Part shown: piece by piece, positions 35,041 through 44,020 of the stretch
How positions within the stretch are numbered: the first letter of the stretch is position 1
How the letters are laid out: every line of letters begins with the position of its first letter
NCBI RefSeq assembly: GCF_029836165.1
Contig: NZ_JAOEBG010000016.1
Span: 1-64,000 of the forward strand
DNA: 64,000 bases
Reading direction: 5' to 3'
Source: Pseudomonas sp. GD04091
GTDB taxonomy: Bacteria; Pseudomonadota; Gammaproteobacteria; Pseudomonadales; Pseudomonadaceae
The notes under the pieces: generated by a model
The model's database searches: none
What the model saw: only the letters and a program-made list of their open reading frames with translations
What the model was told of the DNA's origin: nothing
Position numbers and translations under genes: made by a program

Positions 35041-35158
35041 CTGTAGGAGCGGCCTTGTGTCGCGAAAGGGGTGCGAAGCGCCCCCCTATTTGTGCACCAA
35101 GTTGATATTGCCGGGGCCGCTATGCGGCCCTTTCGCGACACAAGGCCGCTCCTACAGG
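35041..35158. repeat. Composite REP element (REPIN-like), copy B, inverted relative to copy A
   Basis: Read on the minus strand it repeats copy A at 29349-29464 almost base for base, including the central spacer CGGCAATATCAACTTGGTGC. Roughly nine in ten positions agree. Confidence 0.9.
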
Positions 35159-35206
35159 TAGCGCGCAAGCCTTCAGGACATTGACAGGCCACTATCGGCA
35201 CAGGCA

Positions 35207-35217
35207 TTGTCTGACAA
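35207..35217. promoter_or_regulatory. Operator for the GntR regulator (site 1, own promoter)
   Basis: TTGTCTGACAA, a perfect palindrome matching the FadR-subfamily consensus TNGTNNNACNA, lies 25 bp before the regulator's ATG. It is followed by CCTGAT, which is repeated at site 2. Confidence 0.7.
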
Positions 35218-35241
35218 CCTGATCAATAAGAAACTCTGTCC

Positions 35242-35952
35242 ATGCTAGAGCTCCAGCGCCCCGACACTCTCGTCGAACGGGTCGTCAGCGCCATCCGCGC
35301 CGAGATCGATTCCGGCCGCCTGGCCGCCGAATCGCGCCTGCCCACCGAACAGCAACTGGCCGAACAGCTCAACGTCAGCCGCTCGGTGGTACGCGAAGCG
35401 GTGGCGCAGCTCAAGGCCGATGGGGTGCTGATCGCCCGCCGTGGACTGGGCTCCTACATCTCGCAGACACCCAACGGCACGGTGTTCCGCTTCCCCGGCA
35501 GCAACGGGCGCAAGCCGGACCTGGTGCAGATGTTCGAAATGCGTCTGTGGATCGAGACCCAGGCCGCCGCCATCGCCGCCCGCCGTCGCGATGACGATGA
35601 CCTCAAGCGCATGGCCGATGCCCTGCGCACCATGCTCGACAAACGCAGCGACTTCGCCACGGCCTCCGCTGCCGACGTGGCCTTCCACCGCGCCATCGCC
35701 GAAGCCAGCAAGAACGATTACTTCGTCGCCTTCCACGACTTCCTCGGAGGCCAGCTGGCCGCGGCACGCCGCACCGCCTGGGAAAACTCCGCAGCCCATT
35801 CGGTGGGCGGTTCGGCCGATGCCAGCCGCGAACACGAGGCGCTGTACCAGGCCATCGCCAACGGCGATCGCCAGACCGCCGCTGCCTGCGCCGAGGCCCA
35901 TCTGCGCGCCTCGGCCAAACGCCTGAAGCTCGACCTTCCCGACCTCGACTGA
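35242..35952 (+). CDS. GntR-family (FadR subfamily) transcriptional regulator
   Basis: A 236-residue regulator. The winged helix at about 5-72 (RLPTEQQLAEQLNVSRSVVR, then QLKADGVLIARRGLGSYIS) is followed by an FCD effector domain at about 92-225, with the metal-binding region FHRAIAEASKNDYFVAFHDF and a late SREHEALYQAI. It is followed by L-2-hydroxyglutarate oxidase and a carrier, and matching operators lie before itself and before the oxidase. It probably represses both and is released by 2-hydroxyglutarate or a related dicarboxylate (inference). Relation to CsiR-type regulators of glutarate degradation is likely but unproven. Confidence 0.92.
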   Translation: MLELQRPDTLVERVVSAIRAEIDSGRLAAESRLPTEQQLAEQLNVSRSVVREAVAQLKADGVLIARRGLGSYISQTPNGTVFRFPGSNGRKPDLVQMFEMRLWIETQAAAIAARRRDDDDLKRMADALRTMLDKRSDFATASAADVAFHRAIAEASKNDYFVAFHDFLGGQLAAARRTAWENSAAHSVGGSADASREHEALYQAIANGDRQTAAACAEAHLRASAKRLKLDLPDLD

Positions 35953-35999
35953 TCCCACAGACCCAATCGCGACCTGGCGAGGCTTTCACTTGCATTAGT

Positions 36000-36010
36000 T
36001 AGTCTGACAA
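36000..36010. promoter_or_regulatory. Operator for the GntR regulator (site 2, lhgO promoter)
   Basis: TAGTCTGACAA fits TNGTNNNACNA. With its flank it shares the 15-mer GTCTGACAACCTGAT (36002-36016) with site 1 (35209-35223). It lies 43 bp before the lhgO start. Confidence 0.7.
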
Positions 36011-36053
36011 CCTGATAAGCAGATTCACCGACAAGAATTCAAAGGTACCTTGC

Positions 36054-37247
36054 ATGACCTATGACTACTGCATCATCGGCGGCGGCATCGTCGGCCTCGC
36101 CACCGCCATGGCGCTGCTCCAGCAGCGTCCCGGCGCCTCGCTGCTGATCCTGGAAAAAGAGGCCAGCCTCGGCCGCCACCAGACCGGCCACAACAGCGGC
36201 GTGATCCACGCCGGCATCTACTACGCCCCTGGCAGCCTCAAGGCCGACCTGTGCAAGCGCGGCGCCCAGGCCACCAAGGACTTCTGCAGCGAGCACGGCA
36301 TCGCCTTCGAGGTCTGCGGCAAGCTGCTGGTGGCCTCCAACGACCTGGAGATGCAGCGCATGCAGGCGCTGCACGAGCGCTCGCGGCAGAACGGCCTGAA
36401 GGTCGAACGCCTGGATGCCGCCGAGCTGCGCCAGCGCGAGCCGAACATCGTCGGCAAGGGGGCGCTCTGGCTCGATGCCACCGGCATCGTCGACTACACC
36501 CAGGTGTGCGACGCCATGGCCAAGGTGATCCGCCAGGGCGGCGGCGAGCTGCACCTGTCCACCACGGTGCGCGCCATCCAGGAGCATGCCGACCATGTCG
36601 CCGTCGACACCGACAGCCACACCTGGCGCGCCCGCCAACTGGTGGCCTGCGCAGGCCTGCAGTCCGACCGCCTGGCACGCCTGGCCGGTGTGAGGATCGA
36701 CCATCAGATCATCCCGTTCCGCGGCGAGTACTACCGCCTGCCGGCAAGCAAGAACCAGATCGTCAACCACCTGATCTACCCGATTCCCGACCCCGAACTG
36801 CCCTTCCTCGGCGTGCACCTGACGCGGATGATCGACGGCAGCGTCACCGTCGGCCCCAACGCGGTGCTCGGCTTTGGCCGGGAGAACTACCGCAAGTTCT
36901 CGGTGAACTGGCGCGATGTCGCCGAATATGCGCGCTTCCCGGGCTTCTGGAAGACGATCTGGAACAACCTCGGCTCCGGCACCACCGAGATGAAGAACTC
37001 GCTGTTCAAGCGCGGCTACCTGGAACAGTGCCGCAAGTACTGCCCGTCACTCGAGGTCGAGGACCTGCTGCCCTATGAAGCCGGCATCCGCGCCCAGGCG
37101 GTGATGCGCGACGGCACCCTGGTCCACGATTTCCTGTTCGCCGAGACCCCGCGCATGGTGCATGTCTGCAATGCCCCGTCGCCGGCGGCCACTTCGGCCA
37201 TCCCCATCGGCCAGATGATCGCCGAGAAGATCCTCAAGGCCCGCTGA
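36054..37247 (+). CDS. lhgO: L-2-hydroxyglutarate oxidase/dehydrogenase
   Basis: A 397-residue FAD enzyme of the DAO superfamily. The FAD motif YDYCIIGGGIVGLATAMALL is at the N-terminus, then LLILEKEASLGRHQTGHNSG with the GHNSGVIHAGIYY segment that is diagnostic for LhgO. The C-terminus EAGIRAQAVMRDGTLVHDFL is also typical. It oxidises L-2-hydroxyglutarate to 2-oxoglutarate with electrons to the membrane quinone pool. AAAGG precedes the ATG. It is followed after 46 bp by an MFS carrier. The usual partner csiD (glutarate hydroxylase) is not here. Confidence 0.95.
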   Translation: MTYDYCIIGGGIVGLATAMALLQQRPGASLLILEKEASLGRHQTGHNSGVIHAGIYYAPGSLKADLCKRGAQATKDFCSEHGIAFEVCGKLLVASNDLEMQRMQALHERSRQNGLKVERLDAAELRQREPNIVGKGALWLDATGIVDYTQVCDAMAKVIRQGGGELHLSTTVRAIQEHADHVAVDTDSHTWRARQLVACAGLQSDRLARLAGVRIDHQIIPFRGEYYRLPASKNQIVNHLIYPIPDPELPFLGVHLTRMIDGSVTVGPNAVLGFGRENYRKFSVNWRDVAEYARFPGFWKTIWNNLGSGTTEMKNSLFKRGYLEQCRKYCPSLEVEDLLPYEAGIRAQAVMRDGTLVHDFLFAETPRMVHVCNAPSPAATSAIPIGQMIAEKILKAR

Positions 37248-37293
37248 TCCATCCGCTGCACCCACAATTACAAAGACAACAAGGAAACCTCAG

Positions 37294-38622
37294 ATGTCGG
37301 TACACGAGGCGGCCCTGGCCGCGAGCGAAACCCCCGAACAGCAACGCAAGCGCCTGCGCAAGGTGGCGGCGGCGACCATCTTCGGCTCGATGCTGGAGTG
37401 GTATGACTTCTATCTCTACGCGACCATGGCGGCGATCGTCTTCTCGAAGATCTTCTTCGACCCGAGCAACCCGGCGGTGGCCTCGCTGCTGGCGTTCTCC
37501 ACTTTCGCCATCGGCTTCATCGCCCGGCCGTTCGGCGGCGTGCTGTTCGGCTACCTGGGCGACCGTTTCGGGCGCAAGCACGTGCTGGTGATCACCTTCT
37601 GCATGATGGGCCTGTGCACCGCGCTGATCGGGCTGATCCCGAGCTACGCGACCATCGGCATCTGGGCGCCGATCCTGCTGGTGGTGATCCGCATCATCCA
37701 GGGCCTGGGCGCCGGCGCCGAGTTGTCCGGCGCGGCGGTGACCTCCTACGAGCACGCCAGCGAGGGCAAGCGCGGCAGCCAGGGCGCCTGGCCGGCGCTG
37801 GGGCTGAACCTGGGCCTGCTGCTGTCGTCGCTGACCGTGTACCTGCTGACCATGAACGGCAACGAATTCCTCCTGGCCGGCGGCTGGCGCATCCCGTTCA
37901 TCGCCAGCATCGTCCTGGTCGCCGTGGGCCTGTGGGTGCGCAAGAGCATTCCCGAGACGCCGGACTTCAAGGAACTGGACAAGGCCGACGACAAGCCCCA
38001 GGTATCACCGCTCAAGCTGCTGCTCAAGAATGACCTCAAGGGCCTGGCCGTGGTGTTCTTCGTCGCCGTGGGCTACAACGCCCTGAGCTACATCTTCAAG
38101 ACTTTCTCGCTGGCCTACCTGACCCAGTTCAAGGGCGTCGAGGCCCACGTCACCTCGCTGTCGGTGACCCTGGCCAGCCTGGTGGCGATCTTCGCCGTGC
38201 CGTTCTTCGGCTGGTTGTGCGACAAGTGGAGCAGCAAGACCGTGCTGATGCTCGGCGGCGTGCTCTCGGCACTGTTCGCCTTCCCGTTCCTGCAACTGCT
38301 GTCGACCGGCGAGCCGATGATGATCTACGTGGCCATCGCCGTGGGCACCGGGATCCTGGCGCCGATGATGTTCGCCCCCCAGGGCTCGTTCCTCAGCCGG
38401 CAGTTCCCGACCCAGACGCGCTCGTCGGGGTTCGGTACCGGGCGCGAGATCGGCACCGCGGTGGCCGGCGGCCTGGCGCCGCTGGGCGGGCTGGCGCTGG
38501 TGGCCGGATCGGCGACGCACTCCACCGACGGCGTGGCACTGATCCTGGCGGTGGCCGGGGTGCTGGTGGTGGTGTTCGCGTTCTTCGATCAAGGCTGGCG
38601 GCATTCGAAATCGAAAAACTGA
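37294..38622 (+). CDS. MFS metabolite:H+ symporter (MHS family)
   Basis: A 442-residue 12-helix carrier. The N-terminal FGSMLEWYDFYLYATMAAIV and the loop motif LGDRFGRKHVLVITF mark the metabolite:H+ symporter family, which includes KgtP, ProP and ShiA. AAGGAA precedes the ATG. Its position after lhgO under the GntR operator suggests uptake of 2-hydroxyglutarate, 2-oxoglutarate or a similar dicarboxylate (inference). No separate promoter is evident. Confidence 0.9.
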   Translation: MSVHEAALAASETPEQQRKRLRKVAAATIFGSMLEWYDFYLYATMAAIVFSKIFFDPSNPAVASLLAFSTFAIGFIARPFGGVLFGYLGDRFGRKHVLVITFCMMGLCTALIGLIPSYATIGIWAPILLVVIRIIQGLGAGAELSGAAVTSYEHASEGKRGSQGAWPALGLNLGLLLSSLTVYLLTMNGNEFLLAGGWRIPFIASIVLVAVGLWVRKSIPETPDFKELDKADDKPQVSPLKLLLKNDLKGLAVVFFVAVGYNALSYIFKTFSLAYLTQFKGVEAHVTSLSVTLASLVAIFAVPFFGWLCDKWSSKTVLMLGGVLSALFAFPFLQLLSTGEPMMIYVAIAVGTGILAPMMFAPQGSFLSRQFPTQTRSSGFGTGREIGTAVAGGLAPLGGLALVAGSATHSTDGVALILAVAGVLVVVFAFFDQGWRHSKSKN

Positions 38623-38663
38623 CCTATCCGCAGAACGTCCCGGTCATTGGCCCTGAGATGCCC

Positions 38664-38697
38664 GCCGCCTGTGCGGGCCTCTTCGCGGGCAAGCCCC
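38664..38697. repeat. Single REP copy
   Basis: The core CCTCTTCGCGGGCAAGCCCC, after GCCTGTGCGGG, matches the P. putida-type REP but has no partner in inverted orientation. It lies downstream of the MFS gene. Confidence 0.55.
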
Positions 38698-38835
38698 GGC
38701 AGCCCCCCTTCCCTCTGCTTTACACGATTTTTGCAAACCGCCATTGGTCCCCGCCCCCCCGGATGCATTAAAGTATCCACCCCCGCCCGGCAACCGCTCC
38801 CAGCGCGCCAGGGCCCACCCCAGGAACCGTCGACG

Positions 38836-39795
<960 letters not shown>

Positions 39796-39800
39796 CCCCC

Positions 39801-40745
39801 ATGCCCACCACCCAGCTGGCCGAACCCGGCATCCGCATCGGCCTGTCCGACCTGATCGACATGCGCCACCGCGTACGCGAAATCCAGCTGTTCTCCCGGC
39901 CCGGCCAGCGCAGTCCGCTGGTCGGCCTGCACCACTCCAAGCTGCGCGGACGCGGCGTCGACTTCGACCAGGTGCGCGTCTACCAGGCCGGCGACGATGT
40001 GCGCAACATCGACTGGCGCGTCACCGCGCGCACCCAGGAGCCGCACACCAAACTGTTCCATGAGGAGCGCGAGCGACCGATCTTCATCATGGTCGAACAG
40101 AGCCAGCGGCTGTTCTTCGGTTCGGGGCTGATGTTCAAGTCGGTGCTGGCGGCCCAGGCAGCGGCGCTGTTCGGCTGGGCCGCGCTGGGCCACAACGACC
40201 GCATCGGCGGGCTGGTGTTCGGCGACAACGATCACCTGGAGATCAAGCCGCGACGCAGCAAGCAAAGCCTGCTGCAGCTGCTCAACCGCCTGGCCAAGGC
40301 CAATCAGGCCCTGCACACCGAAGCCGTGCCGCAACCCGACAGCCTCGACCTGGCCCTGCGCCGGGCGCGCGAGGTACTGCGCCCGGGCAGCCTGGCCATC
40401 GTGATCTGCGACGAACGCGCGCTCAACGCCAGCGTCGAGCAGCACCTGGCGATGCTGTCGCGCCACTGCGACGTGCTGCTGATGCCGATCAGCGACCCGC
40501 TCGATCACGCCCTGCCCGCCGCTGGCCTGTTGCGTTTCGCCCAGCGCGGCGCGCAGCTGGAGCTCGACACCCTCGATGCCAACCTGCGCCAGGCCTACCG
40601 CCAGCAGGCCGAGGCGCGCATCGAGCGCTGGGAGCTGCTGGCGCAGAAGCTACGGGTAGTGCTGATGCCCCTGAGCACCCAGAGCGAGATGATCGAACAG
40701 CTGCGCGAGTACCTGAACGCGCAGCGCCCAGGGAGCAGCCGATGA
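39801..40745 (+). CDS. DUF58-domain protein of the MoxR operon
   Basis: A 314-residue soluble DUF58 protein, starting 5 bp after moxR. The signature region HHSKLRGRGVDFDQVRVYQA, then DDVRNIDWRVTARTQEPHTK, is clear, followed by a VWA-like fold (ERPIFIMVEQSQRLFFGSG). Its MIDAS motif is degenerate (EQSQR), so it may not bind metal. DUF58 proteins accompany MoxR ATPases throughout bacteria, presumably as adaptors. It overlaps the next gene by 4 bp (ATGA). Confidence 0.9.
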   Translation: MPTTQLAEPGIRIGLSDLIDMRHRVREIQLFSRPGQRSPLVGLHHSKLRGRGVDFDQVRVYQAGDDVRNIDWRVTARTQEPHTKLFHEERERPIFIMVEQSQRLFFGSGLMFKSVLAAQAAALFGWAALGHNDRIGGLVFGDNDHLEIKPRRSKQSLLQLLNRLAKANQALHTEAVPQPDSLDLALRRAREVLRPGSLAIVICDERALNASVEQHLAMLSRHCDVLLMPISDPLDHALPAAGLLRFAQRGAQLELDTLDANLRQAYRQQAEARIERWELLAQKLRVVLMPLSTQSEMIEQLREYLNAQRPGSSR

Positions 40746-41236
40746 ATCCGCTGGATCAGCTGCAGCCGCTGATCGCCCCGCCCACCATCGGCCTGTGGCC
40801 ACCGGCGCCGGGCTGGTGGCTGCTGCCCGTCCTGCTGCCCCTGCTGGGCTGGGGCCTGTGGCGCCTGCGCCGCTGGCGACCGGGCAAGCGCAAGGTGGTA
40901 CGGGCCGAGCAGCCCCTGGACCCGGTCCGCGTCGAGGCCCTGGCCGAGCTGGCGCGCCTGCCGCGCCCCTACGACGGCGCTCCGGCCGGCGCCTGGCTGC
41001 AGCAGATCAACGCCCTGCTCAAGCGTCTGTGTCGCACTCACTACCCCGGCGCCAACAGCCATACGCTCAATGGCCGGCAATGGCTGGCCTTTCTCGACAA
41101 CCGTTGCCCGGCCGCTGGCCTGACCCGCTGGATGGTGCTGGTCGAAGGCGCCTACAAGCCCGAGTGCAAACTCGACGACAAGGCCATCGCCGGGCTCGCC
41201 CAGGCGGTCGAAACCTGGATCCGCAAGCATGTTTGA
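40742..41236 (+). CDS. DUF4381-domain membrane protein of the MoxR operon
   Basis: A 164-residue protein with one N-terminal membrane helix (APGWWLLPVLLPLLGWGLWR) after a short lead (NPLDQLQPLIAPPTIGLWPP). A basic stretch and a cytoplasmic domain follow (QINALLKRLCRTHYPGANSH, QWLAFLDN). The helix-plus-basic layout suggests an anchor that brings the MoxR/DUF58 pair to the membrane (inference). It overlaps the DUF58 gene by 4 bp and the VWA gene by 8 bp. Confidence 0.87.
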   Translation: MNPLDQLQPLIAPPTIGLWPPAPGWWLLPVLLPLLGWGLWRLRRWRPGKRKVVRAEQPLDPVRVEALAELARLPRPYDGAPAGAWLQQINALLKRLCRTHYPGANSHTLNGRQWLAFLDNRCPAAGLTRWMVLVEGAYKPECKLDDKAIAGLAQAVETWIRKHV

Positions 41237-42305
41237 ACTGGCCTGGCCGTGGATCTTCCTGCTGTTGCCGCTGCCCTGGCTGGCGCGCCTGGTGCTGCCC
41301 GCGGCCGACAGCGGCGAGCCGGTGCTCAAGGTCGGCTTCCTCGACGAGCTCGAAGGCCTGGCCGGGCGCCGGGCGCGCCTGAACCTGCCGACCTGGCGCC
41401 AGCAGGCGCCGTTCATCCTGATCTGGCTGCTCCTGCTGCTGGGCGCCGCGCGCCCGCAATGGCTGGGCGAGCCTGTTCCGGTATCGGCCAGCGGCCGCGA
41501 CCTGCTGGTGGCGGTGGACGTGTCCGGCTCCATGGACTTCCCCGACATGCAGTGGAAGGACGATGAAATCAGCCGCCTGGACCTGGTCAAGGCGCTGATG
41601 GGCGACTTCCTCCAGGACCGCCAGGGCGACCGGGTCGGGCTGATCCTGTTCGGTAGCCAGGCCTACCTGCAGGCACCGCTGACCTTCGACAGGCGCACCG
41701 TGCGCACCTTCCTCGACGAAGCGCAGATTGGCATCGCCGGCAAGAACACCGCCATCGGCGACGCCATCGGCCTGGCCGTCAAGCGCCTGCGCCAGCGCCC
41801 GGCGCAGAGCCGGGTGCTGATCCTGGTCACCGACGGCGCCAACAACGGCGGGCAGATCCACCCGCTGACCGCCGCGCGCCTGGCCGCCCAGGAAGGCGTG
41901 CGCATCTACACCATCGGCATCGGCGCCAACCCCGAGGCCAGCGGTACCCCCGGCCTGCTCGGACTGAACCCCAGCCTCGACCTGGACGAAGCCGCCCTCA
42001 AGGACATCGCCGAGATCACCCACGGCAGCTACTTCCGCGCCCACGACGGCGCCGAGCTGGACGCCATCGGCGACACCCTCGACCAGCTCGAACCGGTGGC
42101 CCAGCAACCCACCCAGGCACGTACCGCCACCGAACTGTATGCCTGGCCGCTGGGCCTGGCGCTGCTGCTCAGCGTGCTGCTGGTGGTGGCCGTGCAATGG
42201 CCGGACAACCGGCTGCAACGCCTGCTGCGCAAGCCACGCTTCCTGCAGCCGCACCCGGAATGGCGCCAGCGCCTCAAACGCCTGCGCCTGAGGAGACGGC
42301 GATGA
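41229..42305 (+). CDS. BatA-like VWA-domain membrane protein
   Basis: A 358-residue protein. Two N-terminal membrane helices (about 6-22, 60-74) precede a von Willebrand A domain with an intact MIDAS DVSGS at 97-101 and a Thr/Asp pair in LVTDGANNGGQIHPLT. A C-terminal helix near 310-330 (LYAWPLGLALLLSVLLVVAV) returns to the membrane. In Bacteroides the Bat operon is linked to aerotolerance. Here it is the only clearly metal-competent VWA of the operon. It overlaps its neighbours on both sides. Confidence 0.92.
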   Translation: MFELAWPWIFLLLPLPWLARLVLPAADSGEPVLKVGFLDELEGLAGRRARLNLPTWRQQAPFILIWLLLLLGAARPQWLGEPVPVSASGRDLLVAVDVSGSMDFPDMQWKDDEISRLDLVKALMGDFLQDRQGDRVGLILFGSQAYLQAPLTFDRRTVRTFLDEAQIGIAGKNTAIGDAIGLAVKRLRQRPAQSRVLILVTDGANNGGQIHPLTAARLAAQEGVRIYTIGIGANPEASGTPGLLGLNPSLDLDEAALKDIAEITHGSYFRAHDGAELDAIGDTLDQLEPVAQQPTQARTATELYAWPLGLALLLSVLLVVAVQWPDNRLQRLLRKPRFLQPHPEWRQRLKRLRLRRRR

Positions 42306-44020
42306 TCGAACTCTGGCCCCAATGGCTGCGCCCACTCTGGCTGCTGGTCGTGCCGCTGCTCGGCTGGCTGCTGTACAAGCTCTGGCATCGGCGCAAACGT
42401 GCCGGGCGCTGGCAGTTGATCCTGCCGCAACCGTTCCACGCAGTGCTGCTCGGTGGCGGCAGCGGTGGCAGCAGGAAGCTGCCGTGGATCGCCCTGGGCC
42501 TGGCCTGGCTGCTGATCGTGCTCGCCCTGCTCGGGCCGAGCTGGCAGCGCCTGGAGGAAACCCGTCAGCGTCCGGCCGACCCGCTGGTGATCCTGCTCGA
42601 ACTGACCCCGCAGATGCTCGCCGAGGACAGCGCGCCCAACCGTCTGGAACAGGCCCGACGCAAGATCCTCGACCTGCTTGAACACCGCCGCGACAGCCAG
42701 ACCGCGCTGATCGTCTATGCCGGCAGCGCCCACACCCTGGTGCCGCTGTCCGACGACCTGGGCACCACCCGCAACCTGCTCGAAGCCGTCGACCCGTCGA
42801 TCATGCCGCAGCCGGGCCAGCGTGCCGATCTCGCCGTGCGCAAGGGCCTGGCGTTGCTGGCCCAGAGCGGCCTGGGCCAGGGCCGGCTGCTGCTGATCGG
42901 CTCGGCGCTGAGCAACCAGGAGCGCGAAGGCATCCAGCAGGCCCTCGGCCGCCAAGGGCCGAGCCTGCTGATGCTAGGCGTCGGCACCACCGAGGGCGCC
43001 CCGGTGCGCCAGGCCAACGGCGAATACCTCAAGGACGACCAGGGCGGTATTCTCCTGCCACGCCTGGACAGCGCCTCGCTCAAGGCTTTCATCGCCAGCA
43101 CCGGCGGGCGCTACCGCCATGCCCGTATCGACGACCTCGACCTGCGCGGCCTGGGCCTGTTCGACAACCCACGCCTGCTGCACAACGATGGCCAGACCCT
43201 GCAGTTGGACAGCTGGGCCGACCAGGGCTACTGGCTGCTGCTGCCCCTGCTGCTGCTCGCCGCCTGCGCCGGTCGCCGCGGCTGGCTGTTCTGCCTGCCA
43301 CTGCTGCTGGCCTTGCCGCAGCCCAGCCAGGCCTTCGAGTTCAACGATCTGTGGCTGCGCCCCGACCAGCAAGGCCTGCGCTTGCTGGAGCGCCAGCAAC
43401 CGGCCGCGGCGGCCCGCCATTTCGTCGATCCACAATGGCGTGGCATGGCGCTTTACCAGGCGGGCGACTTCGCCGCAGCCGCCGCGGCCTTCGCCCAGGG
43501 CAACGACGCCGCCGCCCACTACAATCGAGGCAATGCCCTGGCCCGCGCAGGCGAGCTGGAGGCGGCGCTGGACGCCTACGAACAGGCGCTGGAGCGCCAG
43601 CCCGATCTGAAACCGGCACTGGACAACCAGGCTCTGGTACAGCAACTGTTGCAGCAGCGCGAAGCCCAGGCCGAGGAACAACCGGCCGATGCCGATGCCC
43701 AAGGCACACCCGGCAACGACACCGACGGCAACAGCAGCTCATCCAGCAGCCAGGCCCAGGGCACACCCGGCAGCGACGAACAGGCCCAGGCCCAGGAGTC
43801 CGCCGACAGCGCCAGCAATGCCCAGGCCCCGCCGGGCAATGCCGGCGGCGACGACGACAGCGTTACCCAACCGCCCCAGCGGCCGGTTTCCACCAGCCTC
43901 GACGCCGAACAGCGCCAGGCCCTGGAACAATGGCTGCGGGAGATCCCCGACAACCCGGCAGAGCTGTTGCGGCGCAAATTCTGGTACGAACAGCAATTGC
44001 ATCAGGAAACCCCACGATGA
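42302..44020 (+). CDS. BatB/BatC-like VWA and TPR fusion protein
   Basis: A 572-residue protein. Membrane helices at about 12-27 and 60-78 precede a VWA-like domain whose MIDAS is lost: the DxSxS position reads ELTPQ at 100-104. A third helix lies near 310-330. TPR repeats follow (YNRGNALARAGELEAALDAY, then EQALERQPDLKPALDNQALV). The tail is a low-complexity stretch rich in Gln, Ser, Asp and Ala. So BatB and BatC-type parts are fused. The start is the ATG at 42302 (overlap with batA stop, GGAG upstream), and the gene overlaps batD by 4 bp. Confidence 0.9.
   Translation: MIELWPQWLRPLWLLVVPLLGWLLYKLWHRRKRAGRWQLILPQPFHAVLLGGGSGGSRKLPWIALGLAWLLIVLALLGPSWQRLEETRQRPADPLVILLELTPQMLAEDSAPNRLEQARRKILDLLEHRRDSQTALIVYAGSAHTLVPLSDDLGTTRNLLEAVDPSIMPQPGQRADLAVRKGLALLAQSGLGQGRLLLIGSALSNQEREGIQQALGRQGPSLLMLGVGTTEGAPVRQANGEYLKDDQGGILLPRLDSASLKAFIASTGGRYRHARIDDLDLRGLGLFDNPRLLHNDGQTLQLDSWADQGYWLLLPLLLLAACAGRRGWLFCLPLLLALPQPSQAFEFNDLWLRPDQQGLRLLERQQPAAAARHFVDPQWRGMALYQAGDFAAAAAAFAQGNDAAAHYNRGNALARAGELEAALDAYEQALERQPDLKPALDNQALVQQLLQQREAQAEEQPADADAQGTPGNDTDGNSSSSSSQAQGTPGSDEQAQAQESADSASNAQAPPGNAGGDDDSVTQPPQRPVSTSLDAEQRQALEQWLREIPDNPAELLRRKFWYEQQLHQETPR

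Noticed and set aside
38668..38835. An N-terminal extension of MoxR starting before 38836
   Set aside because: The extra residues come from REP and non-coding sequence, and the ATG at 38836 has a ribosome site and gives the usual family length.
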